A DNA stretch of 64,000 bases from Chloroflexota bacterium (GCA_011523545.1 WTGN01000014.1:29254-93253), one strand, 5' to 3'. Numbered from the stretch's first letter, positions 35,513 to 46,309 are shown. Program-made: numbers and translations. Notes: generated from the sequence alone by a model not told the origin.

Positions 35513-35869
35513 CTAGCTACCTTTCCTGAAGCAAACAGACAGGGATAATGATAGCATAATCAGGCAATATCACCCCAATTATGCCCCGTCTGCTTCACAG
35601 AAGGGGCTTCCGTGAATCATTGGGTTGCACTCTTTCATAGATCCTTCACGATGAAACCTATTGGACCGGACGGCCTGTCTTCGATACCCACGCCGAACGC
35701 ATTCTCGTTGCTGTGCATTGAGCCCAATATCGGCGCGTATTCCACAACACGCCCCACACGTACTTAACTGCAGCCTATTGCAGCAGGTTACGCTCCAGCG
35801 CCCAGCCAGACTTCTATGAATGTTTAATTCATCTGAACAAATTAATCGCCTCTTTGCCACCGGCAATTG

Positions 35870-36125
35870 ACTTTTCAATTCATTAAATCAATCCTGGCAA
35901 ATACGAGCAGCGACCACGCACCTAGAACCGCGCACCCTGAATAAATAAGTCATATCCATTTACAACTCAAATGATTCAGTCTAAACCCGTTCGCGCACTC
36001 ATTCGACCGCACGTTTAATGACAGCGATTCGGGCGACATGCCCTGCTCGCTACAAAAGCATTGTGTGAATTATGCCTTTAATTGAATCTAAAATTCATAC
36101 ACTTAAACTGAATGCGCAAGATGTT
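35870..36125. repeat. AT-rich repeats upstream of parA (candidate partition site)
   Basis: The stretch before parA is markedly AT-rich for this chromosome and contains about seven copies of TGAAT or its complement ATTCA in both orientations. These include a larger imperfect inverted repeat GTGTGAATT ... AATTCATACAC about 30-40 bases before the gene. The same pentamer cluster recurs downstream of the RHH gene. Short iterated sites beside a parA/RHH pair are typical of plasmid centromere-like sites. This is an inference. The part 35513-35869 holds nothing else that I recognise. Confidence 0.45.
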
Positions 36126-36133
36126 CGTTGCTG

Positions 36134-36943
36134 ATGTCAACAGCCGTGGCAATTCTGAATCAGAAAGGCGGCTCGGGCAAAACGCCGATCACCATTAACC
36201 TAGCGGGCGCGCTCGCCAGATTAGGCCTGAAGGTGCTTGTCTTCGACCGAGACGGTCAGGGCGACCTGACCACCGGCGTCGGCTTTGATGATGAAATTTT
36301 CGCTGACAGCGGCGCCAGCATCTGCACGCTGCTTACTCAGGGCGAAGGCGATCTGCGCCAGCTCATTTGCCCGGCGCCCTGCGATGCTTTCGATGTTGTG
36401 CCGGGCAATATACAGATGTACCTGGCCGATAAAGCCCTGTTCACGGTCCATAACCGAGAGCGGCGGCTGGAACGCCTACTGGAGCCGATCATCTCCGAAT
36501 ACGATTACATCCTGGTCGATTGTCCGCCAAATCTGGGCACGGTCACCGATAACGCGCTCCTGGCTTGTCGGCACGTCTTGGTGCCCGCCCGCATGAACAA
36601 GAAGAATACGCGCGCCATCACCATTCTGCTTGACCAGATTGAGACGCTTGAAGATGCCTTTCGCGTGCCCATCGATGTGATTGGCGTGGTGCCGGTCGGT
36701 TATGTGCCCGCTGCCGATCAGAAGTAGATCATACGGGAGCTGCGCGATAACATGCCCGACTACCTGACGCCCGTGAACCGCAGGCGCGAAACGCTTATCG
36801 AGGATGCCTGGCAATCCGGCTGTTCCATCTTCAGCTATCGGCCCACCAATAGCTACCGCGCCAAGGCACAGCGCGAGAGCCACCACGATTATATCGCCTT
36901 GGCGGAGTTCGTAATGGCGCGCAGCCACGAGGTGCTCAAATGA
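36134..36943 (+). pseudogene. parA: ParA/Soj-type partition ATPase interrupted by in-frame TAG
   Basis: From ATG 36134 the product has a deviant Walker A (NQKGGSGKTP, residues 9-18), a second motif DRDGQGD and Walker B-like YDYILVDCPPNLG. At 36725-36727 a TAG interrupts the frame (DQK-stop-IIRELRDN). Reading continues intact to TGA at 36941-36943, giving the usual ParA C-terminus. If the stop is bypassed, the protein is about 269 residues. The TGA overlaps the ATG of the RHH gene (ATGA). It is a recent nonsense mutation, a sequencing error or readthrough. Confidence 0.75.
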
Positions 36944-37236
36944 GCGACGATAGTCAAGCCAAGCAGCAACGCAAGTCCCTGCTGAGCCAGCGTTTCGACG
37001 AGCGCAAAACGGCGAACGCCGGGCAGAAACGCGGTCGCCCCAAAGCCAAAGTCTACCGCAAGAATGTCTCCTTCTTCTTGCAGTCTGCGGTGGTCGACGA
37101 GCTCGACCAAGCTTATCACCAGCTGAATGTGAGGCTGCAAGGCAAGCCCAAGGTCGATAAGGCCACCTTTCGCGAAGCAGTCCTGTGCAAAGGCCTCGCC
37201 AGCCTGGCAGAGATCCAGGCCGAGCTGCGGCGCTAG
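36940..37236 (+). CDS. Small ribbon-helix-helix-like partition/DNA-binding protein
   Basis: This 98-residue protein has a basic N-terminus (KRGRPKAKVYRKN) and then NVSFFLQSAVVDELDQAY, a beta-helix-helix pattern like ribbon-helix-helix DNA-binding domains. Its start overlaps the parA stop by 4 bases, the classic layout of a parA plus small centromere-binding partner. It is predicted to bind the flanking AT-rich repeats. No family name can be assigned firmly. Confidence 0.65.
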   Translation: MSDDSQAKQQRKSLLSQRFDERKTANAGQKRGRPKAKVYRKNVSFFLQSAVVDELDQAYHQLNVRLQGKPKVDKATFREAVLCKGLASLAEIQAELRR

Positions 37237-38517
37237 TTGCTCACTCTCGAAATCGACGATCGCGGAATTACAATTTTAAGCGAAATGACATGAATAAAAT
37301 ATTCAAGTTATTCATTTCAATGCTTAATGATACGACTGCGCCCATTCAGCCTCAGCCAGAGCAGGTAACGCCCTATCGGCTGACGATTTCCGCAAGAGTC
37401 GAGGATTCCGAATATCACTGGATCGGCCGAAGATGCATAAGAATTTGGGCAGCGGGAGCCACACAACGAGATTGACGTTGCCGAAGCAAACATGATTATC
37501 GAGACAGGGCGCAGCATGGACGACGTCCGGCGCCAGCGCGAGCGGATTCTGGCGATGGCTAGGCGACCTGAAACACCACAGCAAAGTCAAACTCCGAATG
37601 GAATCCGAAGCTGATTACTGGCTACGTGACCGTATTCGCTTGACCCAGGAGTTGCGCGGCCTGCTGGGCCACCACGTGGAGTTATCGACTGCCAAGCGCT
37701 GCGCACAGAATTTTGAGCGGCCGTCCGCTACGAAACCCAAAAACCCTAACTAAAGACCAGCGCCTCTATTGCCGCGAAATCCTGGAGCGCATCCTCCACA
37801 TCGAGAATTACGCGGCCGCCGGACGCCCGGCTTTTCTCGCATCGGAATACCTGCAAGACGGAGTCATCCGCAGCTTTCAAGTGATTGGCGAAGTCGTGAA
37901 GCGCCTCAACCCGGCTTTTGTAGCACGCTATCCGAACATCGGCTGAAGCGATTTCGCGGCCTCTCACCCTGATGACATTTCTTGAATATACAATGCACAT
38001 CAAGTGTCTGCATTGATTAGTCATTAAACTCAAGGACCTCATGACTTGCGCCAGCATGCGCAGCTCGCCATGCTCAGCGCCTGATCACAAGACGGACAAT
38101 TGCATTATATGAAGGTACAATTCAAATGAATCGTCCGAATATACAATGCAAACAGCATAGGAGGTCACGCTCTGCGTGACTCGAGGCCGTCAGAATTTTC
38201 ACGTGACCTTGACCTTGGCTTGGCACTCAGACATATATTGAATACTTAATTCAATTGATTCATGTCACTTTATTATTCAGATTGCTTCACAATCCCGAAC
38301 TCGTAATCCAGGCTCGCAACGCGCCATGCCGCATACCAAGCGCAACTTGCTTGATTACACAATTCATCTGCATTATCTGAATTTTGAATTCATTTACATC
38401 TGAAACTGCGGTCGCAGCTTCTCCCGGGATCCGCCATTCCCGTACCCGGTCTCTCCCTGCCGCCTCCCTATACCGCAGCGCAAACAGAGAGCAGCCGAGG
38501 CCAGCGATTCATAAGTC
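37237..38517. other. AT-rich decayed region downstream of parA locus
   Basis: About 1.3 kb has no intact gene except a truncated HepT-like frame (37713-37946). About fifteen TGAAT/ATTCA pentamers occur, several in tight clusters (37285-37320, 38120-38145, 38237-38280, 38358-38395). A 14-base exact repeat GAATATACAATGCA lies at 37984-37997 and 38137-38150. Short frames at 37290-37475 (begins MNKIFKLFISM) and about 37603-37755 are possible gene scraps without recognised homologues. Confidence 0.5.
37713..37946 (+). pseudogene. Truncated HepT-like (DUF86) toxin
   Basis: The 77-codon frame contains LYCREILERILHIENYAA, FLASEYLQDGVIRSFQVIGEVVKRL and ends ...ARYPNIG. This matches the N-terminal two thirds of HepT-type RNase toxins. 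The C-terminal part with the Arg-x4-6-His-x-Tyr catalytic motif is missing. Later sequence keeps a faint frame-shifted trace (DFAASH). The usual nucleotidyltransferase antitoxin partner is not present, so it is a non-functional scrap. Confidence 0.6.
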
Positions 38518-39648
38518 TCATAGCAGAGTGCGGAAATTGCGCAGCTTGCGGAAGATAATGCGGTTGGAGTCGTGATAGCGGATGGCGCCGCGATAGGCAG
38601 TGCGAACCAGGTAGATGATATCGTCGCCGTCAAATTGCCAGTCGACATATTGAAAGCCGATCAGACGCGCCGAGTCTTGCGGCGTCAAGCCACTTCGATC
38701 TTGCATCAGCCTGCGCACTATACGCCAGTTGATCAAATCATCGGAAACGCTCAGCGAAAGAATATTACGCTGACGGGGCCAGTCAGGGTTGGTCACATTG
38801 TTCACCAGCGCGATATACTTGCTAGTCTGCTGATCAAAGCGGATGGTGAACTTGGTTCCACCGCCAGGAAAGTCAATAAACCCGCTGGCGGGATCGAATG
38901 AGATCTGACGGCCAGCGTCCTCCACTTTGACGATCACAGCGCGGTTGACCATCGGGCTGGCGTTTAGACGCAGGATATTCCAGAGCTCGCCATTGGGCGC
39001 GACGACGATGTTGCCTTCCAGCCAGCAGGGTCGATCCGGTGGCCTCCAGTCTGGCGGGACCCACACGGGATTGAAGGGGATCTTGTTGCTGATCGTCCAA
39101 TTCGAGGCGTCCAGCAAATCGGCGTCAACCGGCGCGGATGCAACACAAGAATGAAAGCTGGGCCCGTGCACGGGCGGGTCAGCATCTTCGAAGGCTTTGT
39201 ATAGCCTGCCATCGTGCTCAAGCACAGGAACCGGCGCGCAGTGATAATTTGGCGCTTCGCGGAAGGGACCGCCGCCGAACAGCATTCCACTCTTGTCGTC
39301 TGCCGGATGCGTCCAGGTGAAGCCGCCATCATCGCTGCGGCGGATGACAATCGAGCCATATTGCTGCGAAACGCCCAATATGTAAGTGCTATCTCGGTGA
39401 GAGAAGAGGCTGCTCCAGTAACAGTTCATGATGTGCGTGATGTTCATCCAGGTGGCGCCGTCATCTTCCGAGCGATAGATACTCGTCAAGCTTTCTTCGT
39501 CTTCATGATTCCTCGGACAATTCGGCAAGCCGAAGTAATCGTGCGACGCCAACAAAGCGCCATTCGGCAAGCGCAGGATACTGGGGCTGCCCAGATAGGT
39601 CTTGGCCGATTCGGGCTGATATTTGACTTCGTGCCAGGTCAAGGACAT
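38518..39648 (-). CDS. Sialidase-like six-bladed propeller protein (copy 1)
   Basis: This 376-residue protein has Asp-box repeats (RSEDDGATW, RSDDGGFTW) and an early GSPSILRLPNGALLASHDYFG strand, as in BNR/sialidase-family glycosidases. There is no signal peptide, so it would act in the cytoplasm. It is 12 bases downstream of its paralogue. Catalytic residues of true sialidases (Arg triad, Tyr/Glu) cannot be assigned with confidence, so sugar-binding or another glycosidase activity is possible. Confidence 0.82.
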   Translation of the reverse strand: MSLTWHEVKYQPESAKTYLGSPSILRLPNGALLASHDYFGLPNCPRNHEDEESLTSIYRSEDDGATWMNITHIMNCYWSSLFSHRDSTYILGVSQQYGSIVIRRSDDGGFTWTHPADDKSGMLFGGGPFREAPNYHCAPVPVLEHDGRLYKAFEDADPPVHGPSFHSCVASAPVDADLLDASNWTISNKIPFNPVWVPPDWRPPDRPCWLEGNIVVAPNGELWNILRLNASPMVNRAVIVKVEDAGRQISFDPASGFIDFPGGGTKFTIRFDQQTSKYIALVNNVTNPDWPRQRNILSLSVSDDLINWRIVRRLMQDRSGLTPQDSARLIGFQYVDWQFDGDDIIYLVRTAYRGAIRYHDSNRIIFRKLRNFRTLL

Positions 39649-39660
39649 GCGCCGTCCTCG

Positions 39661-40845
39661 CTATAGAAAATCGCGAAAGTTGACCAGCTTGCGGAAGATG
39701 ATCTGATTAGAATCGTGGAAATTCCGCGCGCCACGATACGCGGTACGGACGACATAGATCAAGTCATGGCCGTCGAACTGCCAATCGACATACTGGAAGC
39801 CGGTGAGCGCTATCGAGTCCTCGGGCTGCAAGCCGGTATCATCGCGCATCAATTCCTTGACGATGCGCCAATTCCAAAGATCGTCCGAGACGGTCAGCGA
39901 CATAACATTCCGCTGACGCATCGGATGTCTGGCGCGATATCGCTGCAAGGACAAATCGCTAGCCATTTGCTCGAGGATAGCCTTGTCTGCCAAGTTGTTC
40001 ACCAGCGAGAGATACACGCCGGTGACAGGATCGCGCCGGATCACGAATTTAGCTTTGGCGCCCGGGAAATCAATATAACCAGTAGCGGGATCAAAGCTGA
40101 GCGTCTTGCCATCGCCGTCGATGCGCAGGCGCGGCGCCTTCTCGTCGAGGATCGCGCCGCCTTCAAAGGTCAGGATATTCCAGAGTTGACCATCAGGCGC
40201 GCCCACAACATTGCCCTCGCGCCAGCCGGCCGGGTTCGCCCTCTCCGCATCCCAGTCGCGCGGAATCCAGTCCTGGTCGAATGGGAGCTTGTTGCTCATG
40301 GTCCAATTGGAAGCATACAGCAGATCAGCGTCAAGCGGCGCGGAAATGACGCCTGCTTGAAAGTTGCCCCAGCCCGGCGGATCGCAATCTTCAAAGGCGC
40401 GGTATAGGCGCCCCTCGTGCGCGACGACGGGCATCGGGCCGCAGTGGTAATTTGGCGGGTCGTGATAGACACCCCCGCGGAATAGCAAGCCACTCGCTTC
40501 GTCTTTCGGGTGCGTCCAGGTGAATCCGCCATCTTCGCTGCGGCGAATCACGATGGAACCATATTGCTGTGATGTGCCTAGGATGTAGACCACACCATCA
40601 TGCAGAAACAGGCTGCTCCAATAGCAGTTCATGATGTGCGTGACATTGACCCAGGTGGCACCATCGTCTTCCGAACGATAGATGCTGGTCAAGCTTTCTT
40701 CGCCTTCGTGGTTCCTGGGGCAGCCTGCCAAGCCGAAATAGTCATGTGACGCGAGCAGCGCGCCGTCAGGAAGGCGAACGATGCTCGGGCTGCCGAGGTA
40801 AGACTTGGCACGCTCGGGATGATAATTGATCTGTGACCATTGCAT
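39661..40845 (-). CDS. Sialidase-like six-bladed propeller protein (copy 2)
   Basis: This 394-residue paralogue has the same Asp boxes (RSEDDGATW, RSEDGGFTW), the same N-terminal GSPSIVRLPDGALLASHDYFG and the same C-terminal DSNQIIFRKL. It is also without a signal peptide. The pair lies after the binding protein of the 43114-47304 importer, separated by a terminator. Together they suggest intracellular processing of an imported glycoconjugate or peptide-sugar. Confidence 0.83.
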   Translation of the reverse strand: MQWSQINYHPERAKSYLGSPSIVRLPDGALLASHDYFGLAGCPRNHEGEESLTSIYRSEDDGATWVNVTHIMNCYWSSLFLHDGVVYILGTSQQYGSIVIRRSEDGGFTWTHPKDEASGLLFRGGVYHDPPNYHCGPMPVVAHEGRLYRAFEDCDPPGWGNFQAGVISAPLDADLLYASNWTMSNKLPFDQDWIPRDWDAERANPAGWREGNVVGAPDGQLWNILTFEGGAILDEKAPRLRIDGDGKTLSFDPATGYIDFPGAKAKFVIRRDPVTGVYLSLVNNLADKAILEQMASDLSLQRYRARHPMRQRNVMSLTVSDDLWNWRIVKELMRDDTGLQPEDSIALTGFQYVDWQFDGHDLIYVVRTAYRGARNFHDSNQIIFRKLVNFRDFL

Positions 40846-40921
40846 GGGCGGCTCACTTTTCGATAACGGCAGTCAGCCCCAGAGTGGCGTTGTGGCCGCT
40901 GCCGTTGATTAGATGTGAAAT

Positions 40922-40957
40922 AGAAAAAGAATGGGCCCGCGCCAGCGCGCGAACCCA
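40922..40957 (-). terminator. Rho-independent terminator after binding-protein gene
   Basis: On the minus strand a GC-rich stem (GGGTTCGCGCGC ... GCGCGGGCCC) is followed by ATTCTTTTTCT, a U-rich tail. It lies about 20-55 bases past the binding-protein stop at 40979 and before the sialidase-like gene, so the latter may be transcribed at a lower level or from its own promoter. Confidence 0.7.
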
Positions 40958-40978
40958 TGGATCACTTGTCTTACTTGC

Positions 40979-42970
40979 CTACTCGCTTACGTACCACTGA
41001 TCGGAGTGGCCGCTCTCGAGATGGCTAATGTAGACGACGTCTGCAACCGGCGTGAAGTTGTGCAGTCGATTGGAGCGGATGAACACCTCAGGCGCCTCGC
41101 CGACCGGACCAATATGGTAAATGTTGCGGACCGTATTGGCGACCAGGAGCGTGCCTAGCTCGACGTAACGATCGGAACCGATTTCGGTCAACTGCCATTC
41201 ATCAACCAGCCGCATCTGCTCCTTCTGGTACTCGGGCGGCTCTTCGCCTTCCGCGCCGTCGGTGAGCCACCACTGACGCCAGGCCAGACCACCACCGACA
41301 GGTGTGGAATCAATGCCGTACGGCGGACGCAGCCAGATCGGACGCTGGTACATATCTTTCTCCGAGACAACATCGGCGAACCAGACCGAGGCGTGGACTT
41401 CGTTCGCAAGCAGCGCCTGCTTAAAGGCTTCGCGCGTGCTCGGGTTGATCTCTACGTCGACGCCAACCGCTTCCCAGTACTCGGCGACCAGTTCGGACAT
41501 GGGGATACGGTTGATCGCGTCCCAAAGCACGATGGCCAGCTTTTCGCCATCGGGCCGCAGGCGCACGCCGTCGTCGCCCATAGTCAAGCCCATCTCGTCC
41601 AGCAATGCGTTGGCTTGGCCGGGATCGTAATCGGCATAGTGCCCGCTCATCCAGTCCTCGTAGAACGCAGAGGCAGGAGAGACGCCCCACTGACGCGCGA
41701 CAGCTTGGCCGAAGAATAGTACTTCGTTGATCTCATCGCGGTTGATCGCCAGCGACATCGCCTGGCGGAAGCGCAGGTCATTGAAGATCTCATTCAAGAC
41801 CGGATCGCTGACCGTGATGTTGAATTGGTACTTGCTCATCGCGCCTTGATCAGCGGGCCACAGGATCGTGGTGTAATTGCCTTCGGCCTCGCCCGCTTTC
41901 AATACCGGCAGATCGCTCACTTCGAGGTTGTAGAAGCCGTAGTCGATGGCGCCGGCCTGGACGTTGAGGATGACCACTTCCGGCTCGCCCAGCAGTAAGC
42001 GCACCTGGCGATCGATATAGGGCAGCTGATTGCCTTCGGTATCGACCTTCCAGTAATAGGGGTTGCGGACGTAGAACTTGTTGCCAAAGTCATCGACCTG
42101 TTCCAGCGTCCATGGCTTGATTACCGGCAAGTCGGGATCGAAGTCGCTTTGTCCTGTTTGGCCGTCCATGTGGAATTCAAAAGCGCCGGCCCAGGTATCA
42201 AAGCCCTCGGATTCAGCGATGGCTTGCGCTTCGTCGTTGTAATCGGCGTGCCAGTTTTCCAGGTAGTGGCGCGGCGCCAGCGGGAAGCCTTGGCCGCTGC
42301 GCGCTACCACAATCGGGAAGGCGGGATTCGGCTGGGCGGCAATGAAGTTGACAGTCATGTCGTCGACTTTCTCGACGACGAGTGGCGTACCGCCCGGCTT
42401 GAGCGCGTTCGACATATTCGGCAGATCCGGATGCAGCATGATATCTTCGTACCAGAACATCACATCGTCAGCGGTAACCGGCGTTCCATCGCTCCACTTC
42501 ATGCCACTTCGCAAAGTGACGGTGGCCGTCAGCAGATCGTCAGACAATTCGACGCTCTTGGCGACCTCGGGGAAGACGACTTCCCAGTTCGTCGAGAAAC
42601 CGGTCAAGTGCTGGTCCCAGGCAGTGAAGCCGGTATTGCCGAAGGAGGTCGGATTGGTGGCGTTGAAGGTGATCTCGCCACCGTAAGTGCCGATGGCCTC
42701 ACGCGGCTGCACGACCATGATATCGCCGCGATCGGGCAGGCGCTCCTCTACCGGCGGCAGGTCGCCAGCCGCAACCATGTCCGCCAGCATCGGCGCTTCA
42801 TTGAACATACCGATGCTGTTGCTGGTCTCAGCTTCGTACGCATCCAGCGACCATGTTCTGAAGTTGTCCGCCGCCGAGTATCCGTCTTGCGCGACCGCGG
42901 TAAATGCCGGCAGCGCCAGCATCAGCACGAGCAGAACGGCCAATAGCCTTCGATAGTTAAACTGTGACAT
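40979..42970 (-). CDS. ABC transporter substrate-binding protein, family 5 (long form)
   Basis: This 663-residue binding protein has a signal peptide (MSQFNYRR, hydrophobic core, AVAQ). Family 5 features are VTLRSGMKWSDGTPVTADDVMFW and NLEVSDLP. It is about 130-145 residues longer than the other two family 5 proteins here, as in the TreT-like long OppA group. It follows the four transporter genes 47304-43114 and is the last gene of that operon. Confidence 0.93.
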   Translation of the reverse strand: MSQFNYRRLLAVLLVLMLALPAFTAVAQDGYSAADNFRTWSLDAYEAETSNSIGMFNEAPMLADMVAAGDLPPVEERLPDRGDIMVVQPREAIGTYGGEITFNATNPTSFGNTGFTAWDQHLTGFSTNWEVVFPEVAKSVELSDDLLTATVTLRSGMKWSDGTPVTADDVMFWYEDIMLHPDLPNMSNALKPGGTPLVVEKVDDMTVNFIAAQPNPAFPIVVARSGQGFPLAPRHYLENWHADYNDEAQAIAESEGFDTWAGAFEFHMDGQTGQSDFDPDLPVIKPWTLEQVDDFGNKFYVRNPYYWKVDTEGNQLPYIDRQVRLLLGEPEVVILNVQAGAIDYGFYNLEVSDLPVLKAGEAEGNYTTILWPADQGAMSKYQFNITVSDPVLNEIFNDLRFRQAMSLAINRDEINEVLFFGQAVARQWGVSPASAFYEDWMSGHYADYDPGQANALLDEMGLTMGDDGVRLRPDGEKLAIVLWDAINRIPMSELVAEYWEAVGVDVEINPSTREAFKQALLANEVHASVWFADVVSEKDMYQRPIWLRPPYGIDSTPVGGGLAWRQWWLTDGAEGEEPPEYQKEQMRLVDEWQLTEIGSDRYVELGTLLVANTVRNIYHIGPVGEAPEVFIRSNRLHNFTPVADVVYISHLESGHSDQWYVSE

Positions 42971-43113
42971 CTTGGTTTCCTCCAGTGAATGGATTAATGT
43001 TGCGTCAGTCCAGATAAGAGTCGTTCTGCTGGCACACCTCCTCTCAGCCGGTCACATCCGGCGGATTCCTCGCTCTGCAGCACGCAAATCGTCCGCAGGC
43101 AACGTCCATAACT

Positions 43114-44127
43114 TTACATCGCCACGCCGGTCAATTCTAACTCTGCAGCGAAATGACACGCGGCGAAGTGACCCTCCGCTACTTCTTGCAGAGCGGGCGT
43201 CTCGCTCATGCAGCGATCTTGCGCGTATTTGCAGCGCGGATGAAAATAGCAGCCGCTGGGCGGGTCAGCGGGATTAGCGACCTCACCGCGGAGGATAATC
43301 TGATTTTCTTCAAGGCGAGGGTCGGGCTTGGGCACAGCCGACAGGAGCGCCTCCGTATAAGGGTGCTTGGGGTTGAGATAGAGCGCTTCGGTATCGGCGA
43401 GCTCAATGATCTTGCCGACATACATGACGGCGACGCGGTCGGCGATGTGCTCAACCACGCTGAGGTCGTGCGCGATAAAGAGATAAGTCAGTCCCAGCTT
43501 TTCCTGCAAGTCTTGCAGCAGGTTGAGAATCTGCGCCTGGATCGAGACATCAAGCGCGGACACAGGCTCATCGGCGATGATCAAGCCCGGGTGCGTCGCC
43601 AGGGCGCGGGCAATGCCGATACGCTGGCGCTGACCGCCGGAGAAGGCGTTGGGGTAGCGATTGAGATGCCCAACATTCAAGCCGACCAAGCCCGCCAGCT
43701 CTCGGACCCTGTCCTCCAGTTCCTTGCCACGTACACCCTGCGCCCAGAGCGGCTCGCCGATGATATCAAGTACGGTCATGCGCGGCGACAGCGAGGAGAA
43801 GGGGTCTTGAAAGACCATCTGCATTTCTTTGCGCAGCGCGCGCAGCTTTTGCTTGTCCAGGAGCGCGACATCGACTTTGTCGCCTGCGCTCGTTTGCAGG
43901 AGGATTTCGCCTGAAGTCGGCTCGATAGCGCGGAGCACACAGCGACCCAGGGTCGTCTTGCCACAGCCGGATTCCCCGACCAAGCCCAGCACCTCGCCCT
44001 TCTTGATCTGGAAGCTGACGTCGTCAACGGCTTTGACCTGACCAACCTTGCGGCGCAGCAGCCCCTTCTCGATCGGGAAGTACTTCTTTAGCGAATCCAC
44101 TTGGAGGATGACGTCGTCAGAACGCAT
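43114..44127 (-). CDS. Oligopeptide ABC transporter ATPase, OppF/DppF type
   Basis: This 337-residue ATPase has Walker [10 protein letters not shown] (about 51-59), signature [16 protein letters not shown], Walker [13 protein letters not shown] and a C-terminal cysteine-rich segment [17 protein letters not shown]. The start at 44127 is set by homology ([16 protein letters not shown]); the frame continues open upstream without sense. It overlaps the previous gene by 11 bases. Confidence 0.94.
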   Translation of the reverse strand: MRSDDVILQVDSLKKYFPIEKGLLRRKVGQVKAVDDVSFQIKKGEVLGLVGESGCGKTTLGRCVLRAIEPTSGEILLQTSAGDKVDVALLDKQKLRALRKEMQMVFQDPFSSLSPRMTVLDIIGEPLWAQGVRGKELEDRVRELAGLVGLNVGHLNRYPNAFSGGQRQRIGIARALATHPGLIIADEPVSALDVSIQAQILNLLQDLQEKLGLTYLFIAHDLSVVEHIADRVAVMYVGKIIELADTEALYLNPKHPYTEALLSAVPKPDPRLEENQIILRGEVANPADPPSGCYFHPRCKYAQDRCMSETPALQEVAEGHFAACHFAAELELTGVAM

Positions 44128-45160
44128 GGGCCGCGCCTTCCGCTGTGGATTCGCCGGCAGCATCCACCACCTCCGGATAGACAAAACAGGCGACCGCATG
44201 ATCCTCTTCGATTTGCACCAGTGGCGGATCAATGCGGTTGCAGAGTCCCTCGATAGCGGCGGCGCAGCGTGGATAGAAGCCACAACCCGGCGGCCGATTG
44301 ATGGGCACCGGCACAGCGCCCGGGATTGATTCCAGGCGACCGCGGGACTTATTGCCGATCTTCGGGATCGATTGGATAAGCGCCGTCGTATACGGATGTT
44401 TCGCGTTGTAGAAGAGGCTATCCACATCGGTGAATTCGACGATTTTGCCCAGATACATTACCGCGACGACTTGCACCATGCGCGCAATGACGCCGAGGTC
44501 GTGCGTGATGTAAAGAATCGACATACCGAACTCGGTCTGCAAGTCGCGCATGAGTTGTAAGACTTGCGCCTGCACGGTGACATCGAGGGCGGTTGTCGGC
44601 TCATCGGCAATCAAGAGCGACGGTTCGCAAGACAAAGCCATCGCGATCATGGCGCGCTGCCGCATGCCACCCGAGAGCTGATGCGGGTATTCATTCAGAC
44701 GCTGCGTCGGATTGGACATGCCCACCCGCTGCAGCAAATCGATGGCAATCTTGCTCGCCTCCTTCTTGTCCTCCGTTCGATGTATGCGAATGGCTTCGGT
44801 GATTTGATTGCCTATGGTGTGCAAGGGTGAGAACGACGTCATGGGTTCCTGGAAGATCATGGCGATTTCGCCACCGCGTATATCGCGAATCACTGGGCCG
44901 TAGGGATCGAGTTCCGTGATGTTGATTGGGTCGCCATCAGCCGGATAGTAGGCGACATCGCCTTCGATCTGCGCAAAGCTCGGCACCAGGCGCATGATGG
45001 TGTTCACCGCCATGCTCTTGCCACAGCCGGATTCGCCAACCAAGCCCATTGTCTCGCCACGGCGAATCGTGAAGCTGATGCCGTCCACAGCTTTTAGAAC
45101 GCCTTCCTCCAAAGGCAAATGCGTCTTGATATTCTTCACTCGCAGCAGCAGGTCAGTCAT
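44117..45160 (-). CDS. Oligopeptide ABC transporter ATPase, OppD/DppD type
   Basis: This 347-residue ATPase has Walker [10 protein letters not shown] (about 42-50; the usual second Ser/Thr after GKS is Met here), signature [15 protein letters not shown] and Walker [13 protein letters not shown]. The C-terminal [10 protein letters not shown] segment is present. It is the third gene of the operon B-C-D-F-binding protein. Confidence 0.94.
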   Translation of the reverse strand: MTDLLLRVKNIKTHLPLEEGVLKAVDGISFTIRRGETMGLVGESGCGKSMAVNTIMRLVPSFAQIEGDVAYYPADGDPINITELDPYGPVIRDIRGGEIAMIFQEPMTSFSPLHTIGNQITEAIRIHRTEDKKEASKIAIDLLQRVGMSNPTQRLNEYPHQLSGGMRQRAMIAMALSCEPSLLIADEPTTALDVTVQAQVLQLMRDLQTEFGMSILYITHDLGVIARMVQVVAVMYLGKIVEFTDVDSLFYNAKHPYTTALIQSIPKIGNKSRGRLESIPGAVPVPINRPPGCGFYPRCAAAIEGLCNRIDPPLVQIEEDHAVACFVYPEVVDAAGESTAEGAAHAF

Positions 45161-45169
45161 GGCGGCGGC

Positions 45170-46309
45170 CTAAATGTGCTTGTAGGGGTCGGCGGCGTCA
45201 CGCAATCCATCACCCAGGAAGTTGAAGGCGATGACAATGGCGACCACGACCGCGCCCGGATAGAGCAGCCAGGGATTTATCGTCACGGTCTGCACATTCT
45301 GTGAATCTTGCAGCAGCGTGCCCAAACTGACGGCGGGCGGCTGAATGCCCAAGCCAAGGAAGCTCAGTGCGGTCTCGCCGAGAATCATATGCGGGATTGC
45401 CAGCGTCAAATGGACGATGAGATAGCTGAGGAAACCAGGCAAAAGATGCCGCGTGATGATGGCGCCCTCTTTCAAGCCGGAGAGCTTCGCCGCCAAGACG
45501 TAATCTTCCTCGCGCAGGCTTATCAATTTACCCCGGACAACGCGCGCCAGCCCGGTCCAGCCGACCGTCGCCAAGACCAGCGAAATGCCGAAGTATACCT
45601 GAATCGGCGTCCAATCCGGCGGGACTAGCGCCGCCAGAGCCATCCATAAGGGCAAGGTCGGCAGCGACTGCAAGAACTCGATCATGCGCTGGATTATCAT
45701 ATCGGCGCCGCCGCCGTAATAGCCGGAGATCCCGCCGAAAACCAGGCCGAGGACGAAGCCAACCGCCAATCCCATCAGACCGACAAACAGCGATGTGCGC
45801 GCGCCCAAGAGCATGCGACTGAATAAATCCCGCCCTAGCCCGTCGGTGCCCGAGAGGAAGATAACGGCGCCTTCATCGACACCAAACAGGTGGATATCCG
45901 TCTTGATGAAGCCTAGCAAGCGATACGGTTCCGCCCTGATCAAAAACTTTACGGGAAACTTTTCACTCTTGTCTTCAACGTATTCGCGTCGAAAGGTATC
46001 GAGGTCCAGTTCACTAACTATCTTATAGACGAATGGGCGTAGAGTGAATACGCCATCTTCATCGACAAAGTGTATTGGGGTGGGCGGCGCGTACAAGAAA
46101 TTGGTGTCACGCGTGAATGCGCCATAGGGCGCGAAGAACTCCGCGAAGATCGCCAAAATGTAAAACAGGATTAAGAACAGGAAACAGAAGTACGCCACTC
46201 GATGACGTTTGAACTTACGCCAGATCAACTGCTTTTGCGAAAGAATTTCGTAATTTAGCGGCTCATCAATGCTCAGGCGACTGACTTCGCCCTTCGGCTC
46301 AGACGTCAC
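45170..46309 (-). CDS. Oligopeptide ABC transporter permease, OppC type
   Basis: This 379-residue permease has a GTG start that shares one base with the stop of the upstream gene (TAGTG). It has a longer periplasmic loop than usual between the first and second membrane helices (about residues 65-165), then [18 protein letters not shown], the docking loop [18 protein letters not shown] and SFLGLG. It pairs with the OppB-type gene 46309-47304. Confidence 0.92.
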   Translation of the reverse strand: MTSEPKGEVSRLSIDEPLNYEILSQKQLIWRKFKRHRVAYFCFLFLILFYILAIFAEFFAPYGAFTRDTNFLYAPPTPIHFVDEDGVFTLRPFVYKIVSELDLDTFRREYVEDKSEKFPVKFLIRAEPYRLLGFIKTDIHLFGVDEGAVIFLSGTDGLGRDLFSRMLLGARTSLFVGLMGLAVGFVLGLVFGGISGYYGGGADMIIQRMIEFLQSLPTLPLWMALAALVPPDWTPIQVYFGISLVLATVGWTGLARVVRGKLISLREEDYVLAAKLSGLKEGAIITRHLLPGFLSYLIVHLTLAIPHMILGETALSFLGLGIQPPAVSLGTLLQDSQNVQTVTINPWLLYPGAVVVAIVIAFNFLGDGLRDAADPYKHI

